Shown here one piece after another: positions 43,206 through 50,324 of a stretch of DNA of 64,000 bases; the stretch's first letter is position 1; each line of letters begins with the position of its first letter. Source of the DNA: JBQTII01 sp052387905. Its GTDB lineage: Bacteria; Actinomycetota; Actinomycetes; Sporichthyales; Sporichthyaceae. The stretch covers positions 1-64,000 of the forward strand of contig JBQTIR010000003.1 in NCBI GenBank assembly GCA_052387905.1. Direction: 5' to 3'. Under the pieces are notes generated by a model. The model saw nothing but the letters and a program-made list of their open reading frames with translations. It was not told the origin of the DNA and did not search any database. Position numbers and translations under genes: made by a program.

Positions 43206-44402
43206 TCAACGCTCAGGACGCCAAAGCCATCCTCGGTTCGTCGCCGCGTCCGGGTCTTGCTGTCCGCCCCAGACGAAGAGCCGGTCGCCGGCCCAGGCAA
43301 CGGCGGGTGCTCCGCCCAAGTCGGCCAATTCGGGCAAGGACGCAATCTGCTGCCAGGTCCGGCTCGGAACGTGCAGGGCGAACCGCCCCGCGACGAGGTA
43401 GTCGCCCCCGCCTGCCTCGGCCCACAGCCACCGGTCCACGTACGGGACCCGCCCGCTAGTTCTACCCGGGCCCGGTGATGGCACGTCAGTTGCCTGCGGG
43501 CGCGGCGGCAACGCCGACCAGCCTTGTTCGGGATCGACGACGCCGCCGAGCGGTCCGCTGTTGCCGATTCGGTCACCTACCGGGGACGCCATGACCGCTT
43601 GTCCACCGAAGGAGTACCAGGGCGAGCAGCAGACGCTCGGTTCCGGGTTGTCCTCGGGGGAGGTCAAGCGCGTCCAGGTGCGGGCCTGCGGGTCATAGCG
43701 GTGAGCACTCAGGTATCCCTGGCTGCGGTATTTCTTGAGCCGGGCCTGGCCGAGCAGGATCGCCTGTCCGGAGACGTCGACGATCTGGCGCAGGTCCGAC
43801 GGCTGATCCGGAGAGTCGGGCAGGGCGCGCCATGTTCGCTCGGCCGGGTCCCAGGACCAGTCGTCGGCGCCGTTCCCCGGGTACTGCCGCGAGGCCAGCA
43901 GCACCCCACCGACCGCGGCGAGGGAGTAGGCGCTGGGGTGCGGCTCCGGCAGTTGCTGCCACTGGCCCTGGCCAAGGTCGTAGGCGAGGAAACGGGAACC
44001 GGGTTCCGTGCGCGATTCGGGGGTGAGCACGTAGAGCGTCTCGTCAATCAGTGCCGTGAAGGCCGAGCGGATCGGGATCGGCGCCGCCGGCATCTGGCGC
44101 CACGAATCGGTCACCGGGTCGTAGGCCGCGCCGTCGCGAAACGCCGGCGTTGGCTCTTGGTCGCAGACGACGTCCGGCGGGCAGTAGTCGCGGTCCCCGC
44201 CGAAGACCAGGACCTCGCGTCCGGTCCAGGACGCCGTCGCACCGCTACGCGCCGACAATGGCCCGCCCGCTATGGACGCCCAACCCGGCGACGGCGTTAC
44301 CGAGGCCGCCACCGTCGAGGGCGCTGTCGCGGACAGGTCGGACGAGCACCCGGCGAACAGCGCCGCGATCGGAACAAGCCAGAGTGCTTGGGCGCGGTTC
44401 AT
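43206..44402 (-). CDS. Kelch-like beta-propeller lipoprotein
   Basis: A 398-aa predicted lipoprotein: signal MNRAQALWLVPIAALFAGCSS with lipidated Cys19, then repeated blades containing GREVLVFGG, AAYDPVTDSWRQMP, FLAYDLGQGQWQQLP, WDPAERTWRALP, HRYDPQARTWTRL, and LHVPSRTWQQIA. The repeats are Kelch/galactose-oxidase-like. The role is likely binding outside the membrane; no enzyme residues are recognisable. ATG 44402 is chosen because it creates the signal peptide; no Shine-Dalgarno or -10 box fits well. It is divergent from the next lipoprotein. Confidence 0.8.
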   Translation of the reverse strand: MNRAQALWLVPIAALFAGCSSDLSATAPSTVAASVTPSPGWASIAGGPLSARSGATASWTGREVLVFGGDRDYCPPDVVCDQEPTPAFRDGAAYDPVTDSWRQMPAAPIPIRSAFTALIDETLYVLTPESRTEPGSRFLAYDLGQGQWQQLPEPHPSAYSLAAVGGVLLASRQYPGNGADDWSWDPAERTWRALPDSPDQPSDLRQIVDVSGQAILLGQARLKKYRSQGYLSAHRYDPQARTWTRLTSPEDNPEPSVCCSPWYSFGGQAVMASPVGDRIGNSGPLGGVVDPEQGWSALPPRPQATDVPSPGPGRTSGRVPYVDRWLWAEAGGGDYLVAGRFALHVPSRTWQQIASLPELADLGGAPAVAWAGDRLFVWGGQQDPDAATNRGWLWRPER

Positions 44403-44492
44403 GTAGAGGGGACGAGGAGAGCCCTCGAAACGTTCACGACCTCGTCTCTGATAGGTCGAGATGATCCAGAGCCAGATCAACCCCTTCACGGT

Positions 44493-44498
44493 TAGGTT
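44493..44498 (+). promoter_or_regulatory. Leaderless -10 box (TAGGTT)
   Basis: TAGGTT, six bases, then ATG at 44505, which selects the first of two adjacent ATG codons for this lipoprotein. Confidence 0.55.
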
Positions 44499-44504
44499 CA
44501 GCTC

Positions 44505-45047
44505 ATGATGTGGATCCCGCGCCCGGTCGCGGTCCTCTGCTCGGCCCTGCTGGCCCTGACCCTCAGCGGCTGCGGGGACGAGGATCAGCCGGTGGTTGGC
44601 CAGCCCGCGGCGTCGAACCCGCCGGCGTCATCAGCTGGCGCCCCACCCGGGGCCGAGGTCGACCCCTGTGCCCTGATCACCGACGCGGAGGTGTTGGCAG
44701 CGACGAAGGCAAAGAAGCTCGCATTTCCTCCGAGCCCGATGCTGATCGGCGGCTTCCAGCAGTGCGAGTGGGACCCGCTCGTGAACGGTCAGGACGTCAT
44801 TCGGATCACCGTCGCCTACCTCCCACAGGACCCCGACAACATCACCGCCGCCATGGGCGACCTGCCCGGCGAAAATGGCGTCGGCGACCACGTGCGCGAA
44901 CGCGCCGAAGCGCGCGATCTGTACCTCGAGGTGCTGAACGGGGAGCACTACCTCTCCGTCAGCCTCGACGACAACGCCCAGCTCGTGGAGGACCTGCCGG
45001 CCCTGGCCAGGACCCTGCTGGAGGCGGCCTTCGCGCGGCTTGCCTGA
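44505..45047 (+). CDS. Putative lipoprotein (DUF3558-like)
   Basis: A 180-aa protein with a signal peptide and lipobox TLSGCGDE (Cys23). A Pro/Ala/Ser linker follows, then a domain with DPCALITDAEVLAATKAKK, FQQCEWDPL and a terminal helix. This cysteine pair and layout recall the DUF3558 lipoproteins of actinobacteria; the match is tentative and function unknown. It is the first of three co-directional lipoprotein-type genes. Confidence 0.75.
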   Translation: MMWIPRPVAVLCSALLALTLSGCGDEDQPVVGQPAASNPPASSAGAPPGAEVDPCALITDAEVLAATKAKKLAFPPSPMLIGGFQQCEWDPLVNGQDVIRITVAYLPQDPDNITAAMGDLPGENGVGDHVRERAEARDLYLEVLNGEHYLSVSLDDNAQLVEDLPALARTLLEAAFARLA

Positions 45048-45071
45048 GCCGCCAGTTCCGCAGGTCCGACG

Positions 45072-45077
45072 TAGCAT
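45072..45077 (+). promoter_or_regulatory. Leaderless -10 box (TAGCAT) for the sortase
   Basis: TAGCAT, six bases, then GTG at 45084. It indicates that the sortase has its own promoter despite lying 36 bases after the previous gene. Confidence 0.5.
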
Positions 45078-45083
45078 CCAGAG

Positions 45084-45809
45084 GTGGCCCGAGACGCTGT
45101 GATCCTCGCCGCGGCCGCTGCCCTCGCTGCTGCTGCCCTCGTCGGGTGCGCCAGCGGCCCGGACGGCGGGCCACTCGCGCTGCGCCCGGCGGCAGTCGAG
45201 TCGGCGGATCCGATTGCCCCCGAGGAGAAGTCCCCCGACGTCCCCGCGGTAACCCCGCAGGCCGAACCCGAGCCGGCGTTCGTGCCCAGCGACGGCCAGC
45301 CTCGTCGGGCCACTCTGACCATCAGCAAGCTCGGCATCCGCGACCTGGCGGTGGAGCCGTACCGGGGCCGAACCGATGACGCCCCCGGCACGGTGATTCA
45401 GGACGGCGGCATCGCGGCGAGCCCGCACGGGCCACGCGGCGGCATCGGCCCCGGCGGGATCGGCAACTACCAGGTCACCGCGCACCGCACGTCCTCGACC
45501 CGGGCCTTCGAGTTCCTGCCTGACCTCGCACCCGGCGATCGGGTGGTGGTGCGTGCCGGTGGCACCCGCTACGTCTACGAGATCCGGAGTACCCGGCGGA
45601 CGTCCTTCCGCTCCGCGCAATCGCTGGCCGAGCAGCGGGCGGCGGTGCCCGGTCGGCCGGGAGCGGAACCCCGCGACGCCTTCATCACCCTGTCGACGTG
45701 CGCGACCCCGGAGGACCGGGCAGCCGGCAACTTCTGGACGGACGAGTTCAAGAATCCCGAGCATCGGATCGACAAGATCGGGGTGCTGATTCGGTCTCAG
45801 AAACTCTGA
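45084..45809 (+). CDS. Sortase-family transpeptidase with lipobox
   Basis: A 241-aa sortase. The beta-barrel begins at ATLTISKLGIRDLAV (about 77). Catalytic residues are His134 (VTAHRTSS), Cys206 (TLSTCATPEDRAAGNFW) and Arg228 (EHRIDKIGVL). The N-terminus is a signal ending LVGCAS (Cys22), so it may be lipid-anchored rather than held by a transmembrane helix, followed by a Pro-rich linker. It resembles class E/F actinobacterial sortases. No LPxTG-type substrate is encoded within the window. A leaderless GTG start is supported by TAGCAT. Confidence 0.85.
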   Translation: MARDAVILAAAAALAAAALVGCASGPDGGPLALRPAAVESADPIAPEEKSPDVPAVTPQAEPEPAFVPSDGQPRRATLTISKLGIRDLAVEPYRGRTDDAPGTVIQDGGIAASPHGPRGGIGPGGIGNYQVTAHRTSSTRAFEFLPDLAPGDRVVVRAGGTRYVYEIRSTRRTSFRSAQSLAEQRAAVPGRPGAEPRDAFITLSTCATPEDRAAGNFWTDEFKNPEHRIDKIGVLIRSQKL

Positions 45810-45917
45810 ACAAGCCCTGCGATTGCGCGACGCCTGGGTGGTCACCCGCGCGCCCCACGTACGCTCCGCACGGAGGCAACAGACGCCGCGCGCCCACCTA
45901 CGATCAGCGGAGCGACC

Positions 45918-46397
45918 ATGACCCGGATCGGCGCAGCCCTCGCCCTTGTCCTGGCCGTCGGTCTCACGGCGGGGTGCGGCGACGGCGAGGCAGCCACCCC
46001 TGCGCCCGTGCCCGGCGCGCCCGCGACCGTGCCCGTCGCCCCTGATTCCGGCCCCGGCCCCGGCCAGGACACACCGACCGACAGCGGACCCTCGGACGGC
46101 GCGCCAAGCGCCGGCCTGACCTCCGTGTTGCAGGATGTCGGCAAGCTCGCGCCCGCCTTGGAGAGCTTCTATCGCGGCAAGAACTACCCCCGCACGCTCA
46201 AGACGGTTGTCGCCTCGCTCGCCGACGCGAACGTGGACCTCGCGCCGGGCAACCGCATCGCGGCCTACCGTTACGACCCCGCCGCGGTCGAGTTCGAGCT
46301 GTGCATCCAGAACGAGGACGGCGCCTTCGCCTCCTACGACACGGCGCCGATGTCACCCGTGCGCCAAGGCGAATCAGGTGGCTGCCCGCAGCTCTGA
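45918..46397 (+). CDS. Putative lipoprotein with pilin-like C-terminal domain
   Basis: A 159-aa protein with lipobox LTAGCGD (Cys20) and a Pro/Ala/Gly linker. It ends in a small domain (LESFYRGKNYPRTLKTVV, LAPGNRIAAYRYDPAAVEFELCIQNEDGAFASYDTAP) whose pattern recalls the globular head of type IV pilins and pseudopilins. There is no pilin N-terminal helix, so this would be a stand-alone, lipid-anchored head. GGAG lies before ATG 45918. The function is unknown. Confidence 0.7.
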   Translation: MTRIGAALALVLAVGLTAGCGDGEAATPAPVPGAPATVPVAPDSGPGPGQDTPTDSGPSDGAPSAGLTSVLQDVGKLAPALESFYRGKNYPRTLKTVVASLADANVDLAPGNRIAAYRYDPAAVEFELCIQNEDGAFASYDTAPMSPVRQGESGGCPQL

Positions 46398-46415
46398 GGC
46401 CCGCGCCGCCTGGAG

Positions 46416-46435
46416 GGCGCTTCCGCGGAAGCGCC
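46416..46435 (+). terminator. 20-base perfect palindrome after the pilin-like lipoprotein gene
   Basis: GGCGCTTCCG followed by its exact complement CGGAAGCGCC, 18 bases past the stop at 46397. It folds as an 8-bp stem with loop CGCG. There is no T-tract, so it is either a GC-type terminator or a protein-binding site upstream of the ATPase gene. Confidence 0.5.
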
Positions 46436-46463
46436 TGCGCGGTCACCGCCAGAATGGCTGATT

Positions 46464-47207
46464 GTGACGACCTCGGACCAGCTCCCGATTCGCCGGGTCG
46501 AGGCGTCCGAACATGGGCGGGGTCACGTCAGCCCTGATGGGTGGCCTGGAAATCTTGCGCCGGTCGAGCAACTGCTGAACCGCGGACTTTCGCTTGGGCC
46601 CGCGACGGTTTTGGTCGGGGAGAACGGGAGTGGGAAGTCTACGATCGTCGAGGCGATCGCGATGGCGTTCGGCCTCAACTCCGAAGGCGGTTCGACCCAC
46701 GCGCGACACAGCACCAGAGCGAGTGAGTCCGCGCTGCATGAGGCCCTGCACTTGATCCGGGCGCCGGGTGCCTCCCGGTGGGGTTATTTCCTACGCGCCG
46801 AGACCATGCACGGGCTCTACAGCTACCTGGAGGAAAACCCCGGACGCAGAAGCGAGCGACGTCTCCACGAACTCAGCCACGGGGAATCATTCCTTGAGGT
46901 TCTCCGCACGCGGTTCGACGAATCGGGGCTCTACGTCCTGGACGAGCCCGAGTCCGCGCTGTCCTTCGCCGGCTGCCTGTCCCTCGTGCGACTGCTCCAC
47001 GACATCTGCCGATCCGGAACCGCGCAGGTGATCGTCGCGACACACTCCCCCGTCGTCGCTGCCCTCCCCGGTGCGCAGGTCTACGAGCTCAGCGCCGACG
47101 GCATCGAGGCCACGACCTGGGATCAACTCGACCTCGTCGCGCACCACCGCCGATTCCTCAACGACCCCGGCTCCTACCTGCGCCACCTCATGGACGACGA
47201 CGATTGA
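46464..47207 (+). CDS. AAA/ABC-type ATPase (orphan)
   Basis: A 247-aa single-domain ATPase of the ABC/OLD-like AAA group: Walker A GENGSGKST (52-60), signature-like LSHGES (137-142), Walker B YVLDEPESAL (Asp160-Glu161) and the switch histidine ATHSP (His194). There are no TOPRIM, nuclease or membrane domains and no adjacent partner gene. Relatives include predicted ATPases of defence and toxin-like modules, but the family is broad. Start GTG 46464 is the first that gives the fold. It converges on the next lipoprotein gene with three bases between. Confidence 0.8.
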   Translation: MTTSDQLPIRRVEASEHGRGHVSPDGWPGNLAPVEQLLNRGLSLGPATVLVGENGSGKSTIVEAIAMAFGLNSEGGSTHARHSTRASESALHEALHLIRAPGASRWGYFLRAETMHGLYSYLEENPGRRSERRLHELSHGESFLEVLRTRFDESGLYVLDEPESALSFAGCLSLVRLLHDICRSGTAQVIVATHSPVVAALPGAQVYELSADGIEATTWDQLDLVAHHRRFLNDPGSYLRHLMDDDD

Positions 47208-47210
47208 GGC

Positions 47211-47669
47211 TCACTCCGAACGCAGCGCGGAGGGACAGGTGGGGTCGGGGTTGCAATCGGCCTCCGCGGACCCTCCGCACTCGTACTCGTCGCAGTAGCC
47301 GGAGACCACAACCTCGGCCTCGCCGACCTTCCGCACCAGGCTGACCGCGTCGTCGAATCCTGTCGGGTCAGGTGGGGTGTCGGTCCAACCTGCGTCGCGG
47401 AATCGATCGAGCAGCAGATCGGAGTCCGCAGGGACCGACCACTCCAGACTGGCGTCGGTACCGGAGTCGCAGCCGTCGCTGTAGTCGAGATCCGTCGCAT
47501 CGGTTCCGCTCAACACCGGTAGGACCACGACGCGGAGCACAGCATGCTGGCCGGGCACTCGCGCCCGGCACTCGTCCTCGCTGAGGTAGCCGCTGGCGTC
47601 GCTGCCCGAACCACATCCACCAGCGCCGAACGCAAGCAGCACGATCGCGAGTGCAGGCCACCTCCGCAT
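47211..47669 (-). CDS. Cysteine-rich putative lipoprotein
   Basis: A 152-aa predicted lipoprotein, lipobox FGAGGCGS (Cys19). The mature part has about seven further cysteines, several clustered near the C-terminus (YCDEYECGGSAEADCNPDPTCPS), which implies disulfides outside the membrane. No family was recognised. ATG 47669 has TAGAAT exactly six bases upstream. Confidence 0.7.
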   Translation of the reverse strand: MRRWPALAIVLLAFGAGGCGSGSDASGYLSEDECRARVPGQHAVLRVVVLPVLSGTDATDLDYSDGCDSGTDASLEWSVPADSDLLLDRFRDAGWTDTPPDPTGFDDAVSLVRKVGEAEVVVSGYCDEYECGGSAEADCNPDPTCPSALRSE

Positions 47670-47675
47670 ACGCCA

Positions 47676-47681
47676 ATTCTA
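47676..47681 (-). promoter_or_regulatory. Leaderless -10 box (TAGAAT)
   Basis: TAGAAT, six bases, then ATG at 47669 of the cysteine-rich lipoprotein gene. Confidence 0.6.
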
Positions 47682-47705
47682 GGTACCCGCAGCAAGCAGC
47701 ACCCG

Positions 47706-48120
47706 TTACCGCAGCAGCCCGTAGACGACGCTGTCGCGCCAGGCGCCGCGCCGGAACGCGTTGGCTCGGATGACGCCTTCACGCTGAAAGCCACAGCGCT
47801 CCAACGCGCGCTGCTCGGCGACGTTGTCCGGTTCGGTAGTCGCCTCGAGCCGATGAGCTGGGGTATGGGCAAAGAGGTAGTCCACGAGTAATCGCTGCGC
47901 TGTCGTCCCCACACCTCGGCCGCGGTGTTCGGGCAACAGCCAGATGCCGAGCACTCAGATCCCCGCCTGGCGTTCGGCAGGACAGTGCCAGCTCACGGCT
48001 CCGGCCGCCGTCCTCTCCATTGGTATTCGCCCAACCCTCGGGTTCCACGCAGAGCCGGTCGCGGAGCACCAGATCGTCCTGGCGGAACGGGCGCAGTTCA
48101 ATGCCGGAGCTGGCGCGAAC
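47706..48120 (-). pseudogene. Broken GNAT acetyltransferase
   Basis: The 3' part (47706-47954) encodes an intact GNAT acetyl-CoA-binding segment, GIWLLPEHRGRGVGTTAQRLLVDYLF, and the conserved AEQRALERCGFQREGVIR to VVYGLL. Just upstream the same frame has GAVSWHCPAERQAGI followed by a TGA at 47955-47957. The N-terminal opening (IELRPFRQDDLVLRDRLC, near 48100) is in another frame. So the gene has at least one frameshift, one stop and probably an internal deletion. It is a decayed RimJ/RimL-like acetyltransferase. Confidence 0.75.
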
Positions 48121-48131
48121 CGGCGTCGTGT

Positions 48132-48677
48132 TCAGCCGGGCGGGTCCTCGCCGACGAGGCCGTCGACGGATTCACGGAGCAGGTCGGCGTGGCCGGTGTG
48201 GCGGCCGTACTCCTCGATCAGGTCGCAGAGGAGCCGGCGCAGACTCGCATGGCGGCCGTCCGGTGCGCTGACGTGGACGAGCTGGTCGAGTCCCCCGTCG
48301 GCCAACGCAGCCGCGAGCCGCGCACGGGAGCGCTCGATGGCGCCGTCCCAGAGGGCGTAGAGCTCCTCGGGGGTGTCCTCGACGGCTGAGGTGAACGGCC
48401 ACTCGATCTCGTCGTCCCACTCCTCGACCTCCCAGGGTGCGCCGATCGGCTCGCCGCGCATCTTGACGGTGAAGATGAAGTCCTCGACGACAGCGAGGTG
48501 CTTGAGCAGCCCGCCCAGGGTGAGCGAGGACGGACCGAGACGAGCCTGCAGCCCGGCCGCGTCGAGGCTCCCGGCCTTCCACCGGAAGGTCGCACGCAGG
48601 CGGTCGAGCGCACCGACCAGGTGCTCCACCTCGGTCCCCGCCAGCGGCGGCTCCCACGGGGAGCCGACCTCGTCCAT
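48132..48677 (-). CDS. DinB/DUF664 family protein
   Basis: A 181-aa four-helix-bundle protein of the DinB/DUF664 family: LVGALDRLRATFRWKAGSLDAAGLQARLGPSSLTLGGLLKHLAVVED, then IEEYGRHTGHADLLRESVDG. The His of LKHL and the HxxxH of RHTGHAD are the usual metal ligands. In actinobacteria such proteins are probably thiol-dependent enzymes (mycothiol-type S-transferases); the substrate is unknown. TAGCGT lies six bases before ATG 48677. It is divergent from the antitoxin gene with only 38 bases between starts. Confidence 0.88.
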   Translation of the reverse strand: MDEVGSPWEPPLAGTEVEHLVGALDRLRATFRWKAGSLDAAGLQARLGPSSLTLGGLLKHLAVVEDFIFTVKMRGEPIGAPWEVEEWDDEIEWPFTSAVEDTPEELYALWDGAIERSRARLAAALADGGLDQLVHVSAPDGRHASLRRLLCDLIEEYGRHTGHADLLRESVDGLVGEDPPG

Positions 48678-48683
48678 GCCTCG

Positions 48684-48689
48684 ACGCTA
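48684..48689 (-). promoter_or_regulatory. Leaderless -10 box (TAGCGT) for the DinB gene
   Basis: TAGCGT, six bases, then ATG at 48677. It faces away from the -10 box at 48704, so each promoter's -35 region overlaps the other. Confidence 0.5.
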
Positions 48690-48703
48690 TCGCGACGACG
48701 GAG

Positions 48704-48709
48704 TATGAT
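48704..48709 (+). promoter_or_regulatory. Leaderless -10 box (TATGAT) for the antitoxin
   Basis: TATGAT, six bases, then ATG at 48716, the same box and spacing as the mazF antitoxin at 11554. An imperfect dyad GTATGAT-A-ATCGTAT covers it. Confidence 0.6.
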
Positions 48710-48715
48710 AATCGT

Positions 48716-48970
48716 ATGAAACGAATCACGGTCAGCCTTCCTGACGACCTCGTCGCGCGGGTCAAAGAGGCAGCGGGCGGCGACGGGCAGGTCAGCGCCT
48801 ACGTCGCGAGCGTGCTCGCCGAGCACCAGGAGCGCGAGAGCCTCGACGCGATCCTCGCCGACTGGAACGCAGAGACCCCCGTCCCCGACGAGGTTCGCCG
48901 CCAGGTGGAAGCCGAGTTCGACGCGATCGGCCTGACTGGACCTCGGACGTCCGCCGCCCCCTCGGCGTGA
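48716..48970 (+). CDS. Ribbon-helix-helix antitoxin for the PIN toxin
   Basis: An 84-aa protein with an N-terminal ribbon-helix-helix (KRITVSLPDDLVARVKEAAGGDGQVSAYVASVLAEHQ) and an acidic tail (VPDEVRRQVEAEFDAIGL) for toxin binding. Its stop overlaps the toxin start (GTGA), so translation is coupled. It probably represses its own leaderless promoter. Confidence 0.85.
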   Translation: MKRITVSLPDDLVARVKEAAGGDGQVSAYVASVLAEHQERESLDAILADWNAETPVPDEVRRQVEAEFDAIGLTGPRTSAAPSA

Positions 48971-49362
48971 TCCTGCAGCAGGCGTCCGGCATCACCCTCG
49001 ACACCGGGGCGCTCATCGCACTCGATCAGCAGAGCAAGGCACTACGTGCGCACGCCCAGATCGACGTCGCACGCGCACGGGGAGTGTCGATCTGCGTGCC
49101 CGCCGGCGCGCTGGCCCAAGCATGGCGAAGCCCGCGCCAGGTTCGTCTGGCACGCCTGCTGAATGCACCCGACGTCGAGATCGCCGTCATGACGCTCGAC
49201 ATCGCGCGCTCCGTCGGACTCGTGTGCGCCAAGCGTGGCCACGACGATGTGACAGACGTGCACGTCGCGCTCTGCGCGAGAGCACGCGGCCACGCAGTCG
49301 TGACCAGCGACCCGGACGACTTCGCCCGCATCGATCCGTCGCTCCCGGTCATCCGGGTCTGA
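48967..49362 (+). CDS. PIN-domain (VapC-like) toxin
   Basis: A 131-aa PIN-domain ribonuclease: Asp12 (TLDTGALIAL), Asp97 (DDVTDVHVAL) and Asp115/117 (TSDPDDF) form most of the acidic metal site. The position that is usually Glu in the second motif (LAEVWR-like) reads LAQAWR here, Gln51, so activity could be altered. Start GTG 48967 overlaps the antitoxin stop. Family members cleave tRNA or rRNA; the target is unknown. Confidence 0.85.
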   Translation: MILQQASGITLDTGALIALDQQSKALRAHAQIDVARARGVSICVPAGALAQAWRSPRQVRLARLLNAPDVEIAVMTLDIARSVGLVCAKRGHDDVTDVHVALCARARGHAVVTSDPDDFARIDPSLPVIRV

Positions 49363-49365
49363 GGC

Positions 49366-49842
49366 TCAGGCGTCGATGTCCGCGCACACCACGCGGACGG
49401 ACTTCTTGCCGTTCACCAGGAAGGTGACCCGAGCCTCGGAGGCGCGAGCCTCCTCGCCACTGCTGCGGCTGGTGGGGTCGAGCTTGATCGACGACGGTGA
49501 TGAGGTACCGGAGCGCGTCAGGTAGGGCTTGCCCTTGGCCGGCATGACGACGATCTTGAGATTCTTGATCTCCACGTCGGCGTTGCGGAAATCGCCCTTC
49601 TCATCGGCGTCGGTGGCACGCACCTTCACCCGTCGCAGGTCGTTACTCGCCTCTGCGGTGAAGAGGCTCACGACCTTCACGTTCAGGATCCGGCCCGCGA
49701 CCTGCTTCTCGCAGATGTTGGTGAACCTGGAGTCAGCCGTGACGCCCGGGCTCGCGAGAGCGCCCGGCGCAGTCGCGACCACCAGCGCGAGAGTGGACAG
49801 GGCGACCGCGGGGCGCAGGATGCTGATCCGAAGCAAGGTCAT
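49366..49842 (-). CDS. Secreted protein of unknown function
   Basis: A 158-aa protein with a cleavable signal (LRPAVALSTLALVVATAPGALA-S). A beta-rich mature part follows (RILNVKVVSLFTAEASNDLRRVKVRATDADEKGDFRNADVEIKNLKIVVMP, then ARVTFLVNGKKSVRVVC). One cysteine pair (NICEKQ and VVCADIDA) could form a disulfide. No family recognised. It converges with the PIN toxin gene, three bases between stops. Confidence 0.65.
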   Translation of the reverse strand: MTLLRISILRPAVALSTLALVVATAPGALASPGVTADSRFTNICEKQVAGRILNVKVVSLFTAEASNDLRRVKVRATDADEKGDFRNADVEIKNLKIVVMPAKGKPYLTRSGTSSPSSIKLDPTSRSSGEEARASEARVTFLVNGKKSVRVVCADIDA

Positions 49843-49870
49843 GCCCGCGATGATGTCAGCCGGGCACCGA

Positions 49871-50236
49871 TCAGCCACCCCACCGAATGCTTACGTCTTC
49901 AGGTGCCCGCATGCGCCATGCGTCGACGACGAGCTCACGCAGCCGGTCACCGTCGACGGCGTCCAGGCGCAGCATCACCAACGGCCAGCCGTCGTAGCCG
50001 GGGGCGGTGAAGAAGACCTCGGGCTCCCCCAACAACAACGCCTGCTTCTCCGCCTCGTCGCCCACGTAGAGCACGGCGACGTCGGTCCGGATGCGGCGCG
50101 GCTTGCCCGGCTCACGCTCGGGATAGGACCACACGAAGCCCTTGCCGGCGACCCGGAAGTCGAAGCCGGCGCTCTCGATCTCGGCGACCTCGGGCAGGGC
50201 CAGCGCGAGGCGACGGACATCGTCGGCGTCAGCCAT
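49871..50236 (-). CDS. MmcQ/YjbR family protein
   Basis: A 121-aa protein with the MmcQ/YjbR fold: VRRLALALPEVAEIESAGFDFRVAGKGFVWSYPER, GDEAEKQALLLGEPEVFFTAPGYDGWPLVMLRLDAVDGDRLRELVVDAWRM. The family is DNA-binding-like (double wing) but its role is not defined. ATG 50236 is chosen because the conserved domain begins there. Confidence 0.85.
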   Translation of the reverse strand: MADADDVRRLALALPEVAEIESAGFDFRVAGKGFVWSYPEREPGKPRRIRTDVAVLYVGDEAEKQALLLGEPEVFFTAPGYDGWPLVMLRLDAVDGDRLRELVVDAWRMRAPEDVSIRWGG

Positions 50237-50311
50237 GGCTCGCTGTCCCCATGCTGCGAAATCGTAGGCGTCGCGGACGCCCTGCACCCATGTCGCGGTG
50301 CCCACGCGCCC

Positions 50312-50317
50312 TACCCT
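50312..50317 (+). promoter_or_regulatory. Leaderless -10 box (TACCCT)
   Basis: TACCCT, seven bases, then GTG at 50325 of the serine hydrolase gene. Confidence 0.45.
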
Positions 50318-50324
50318 GGCTCGG

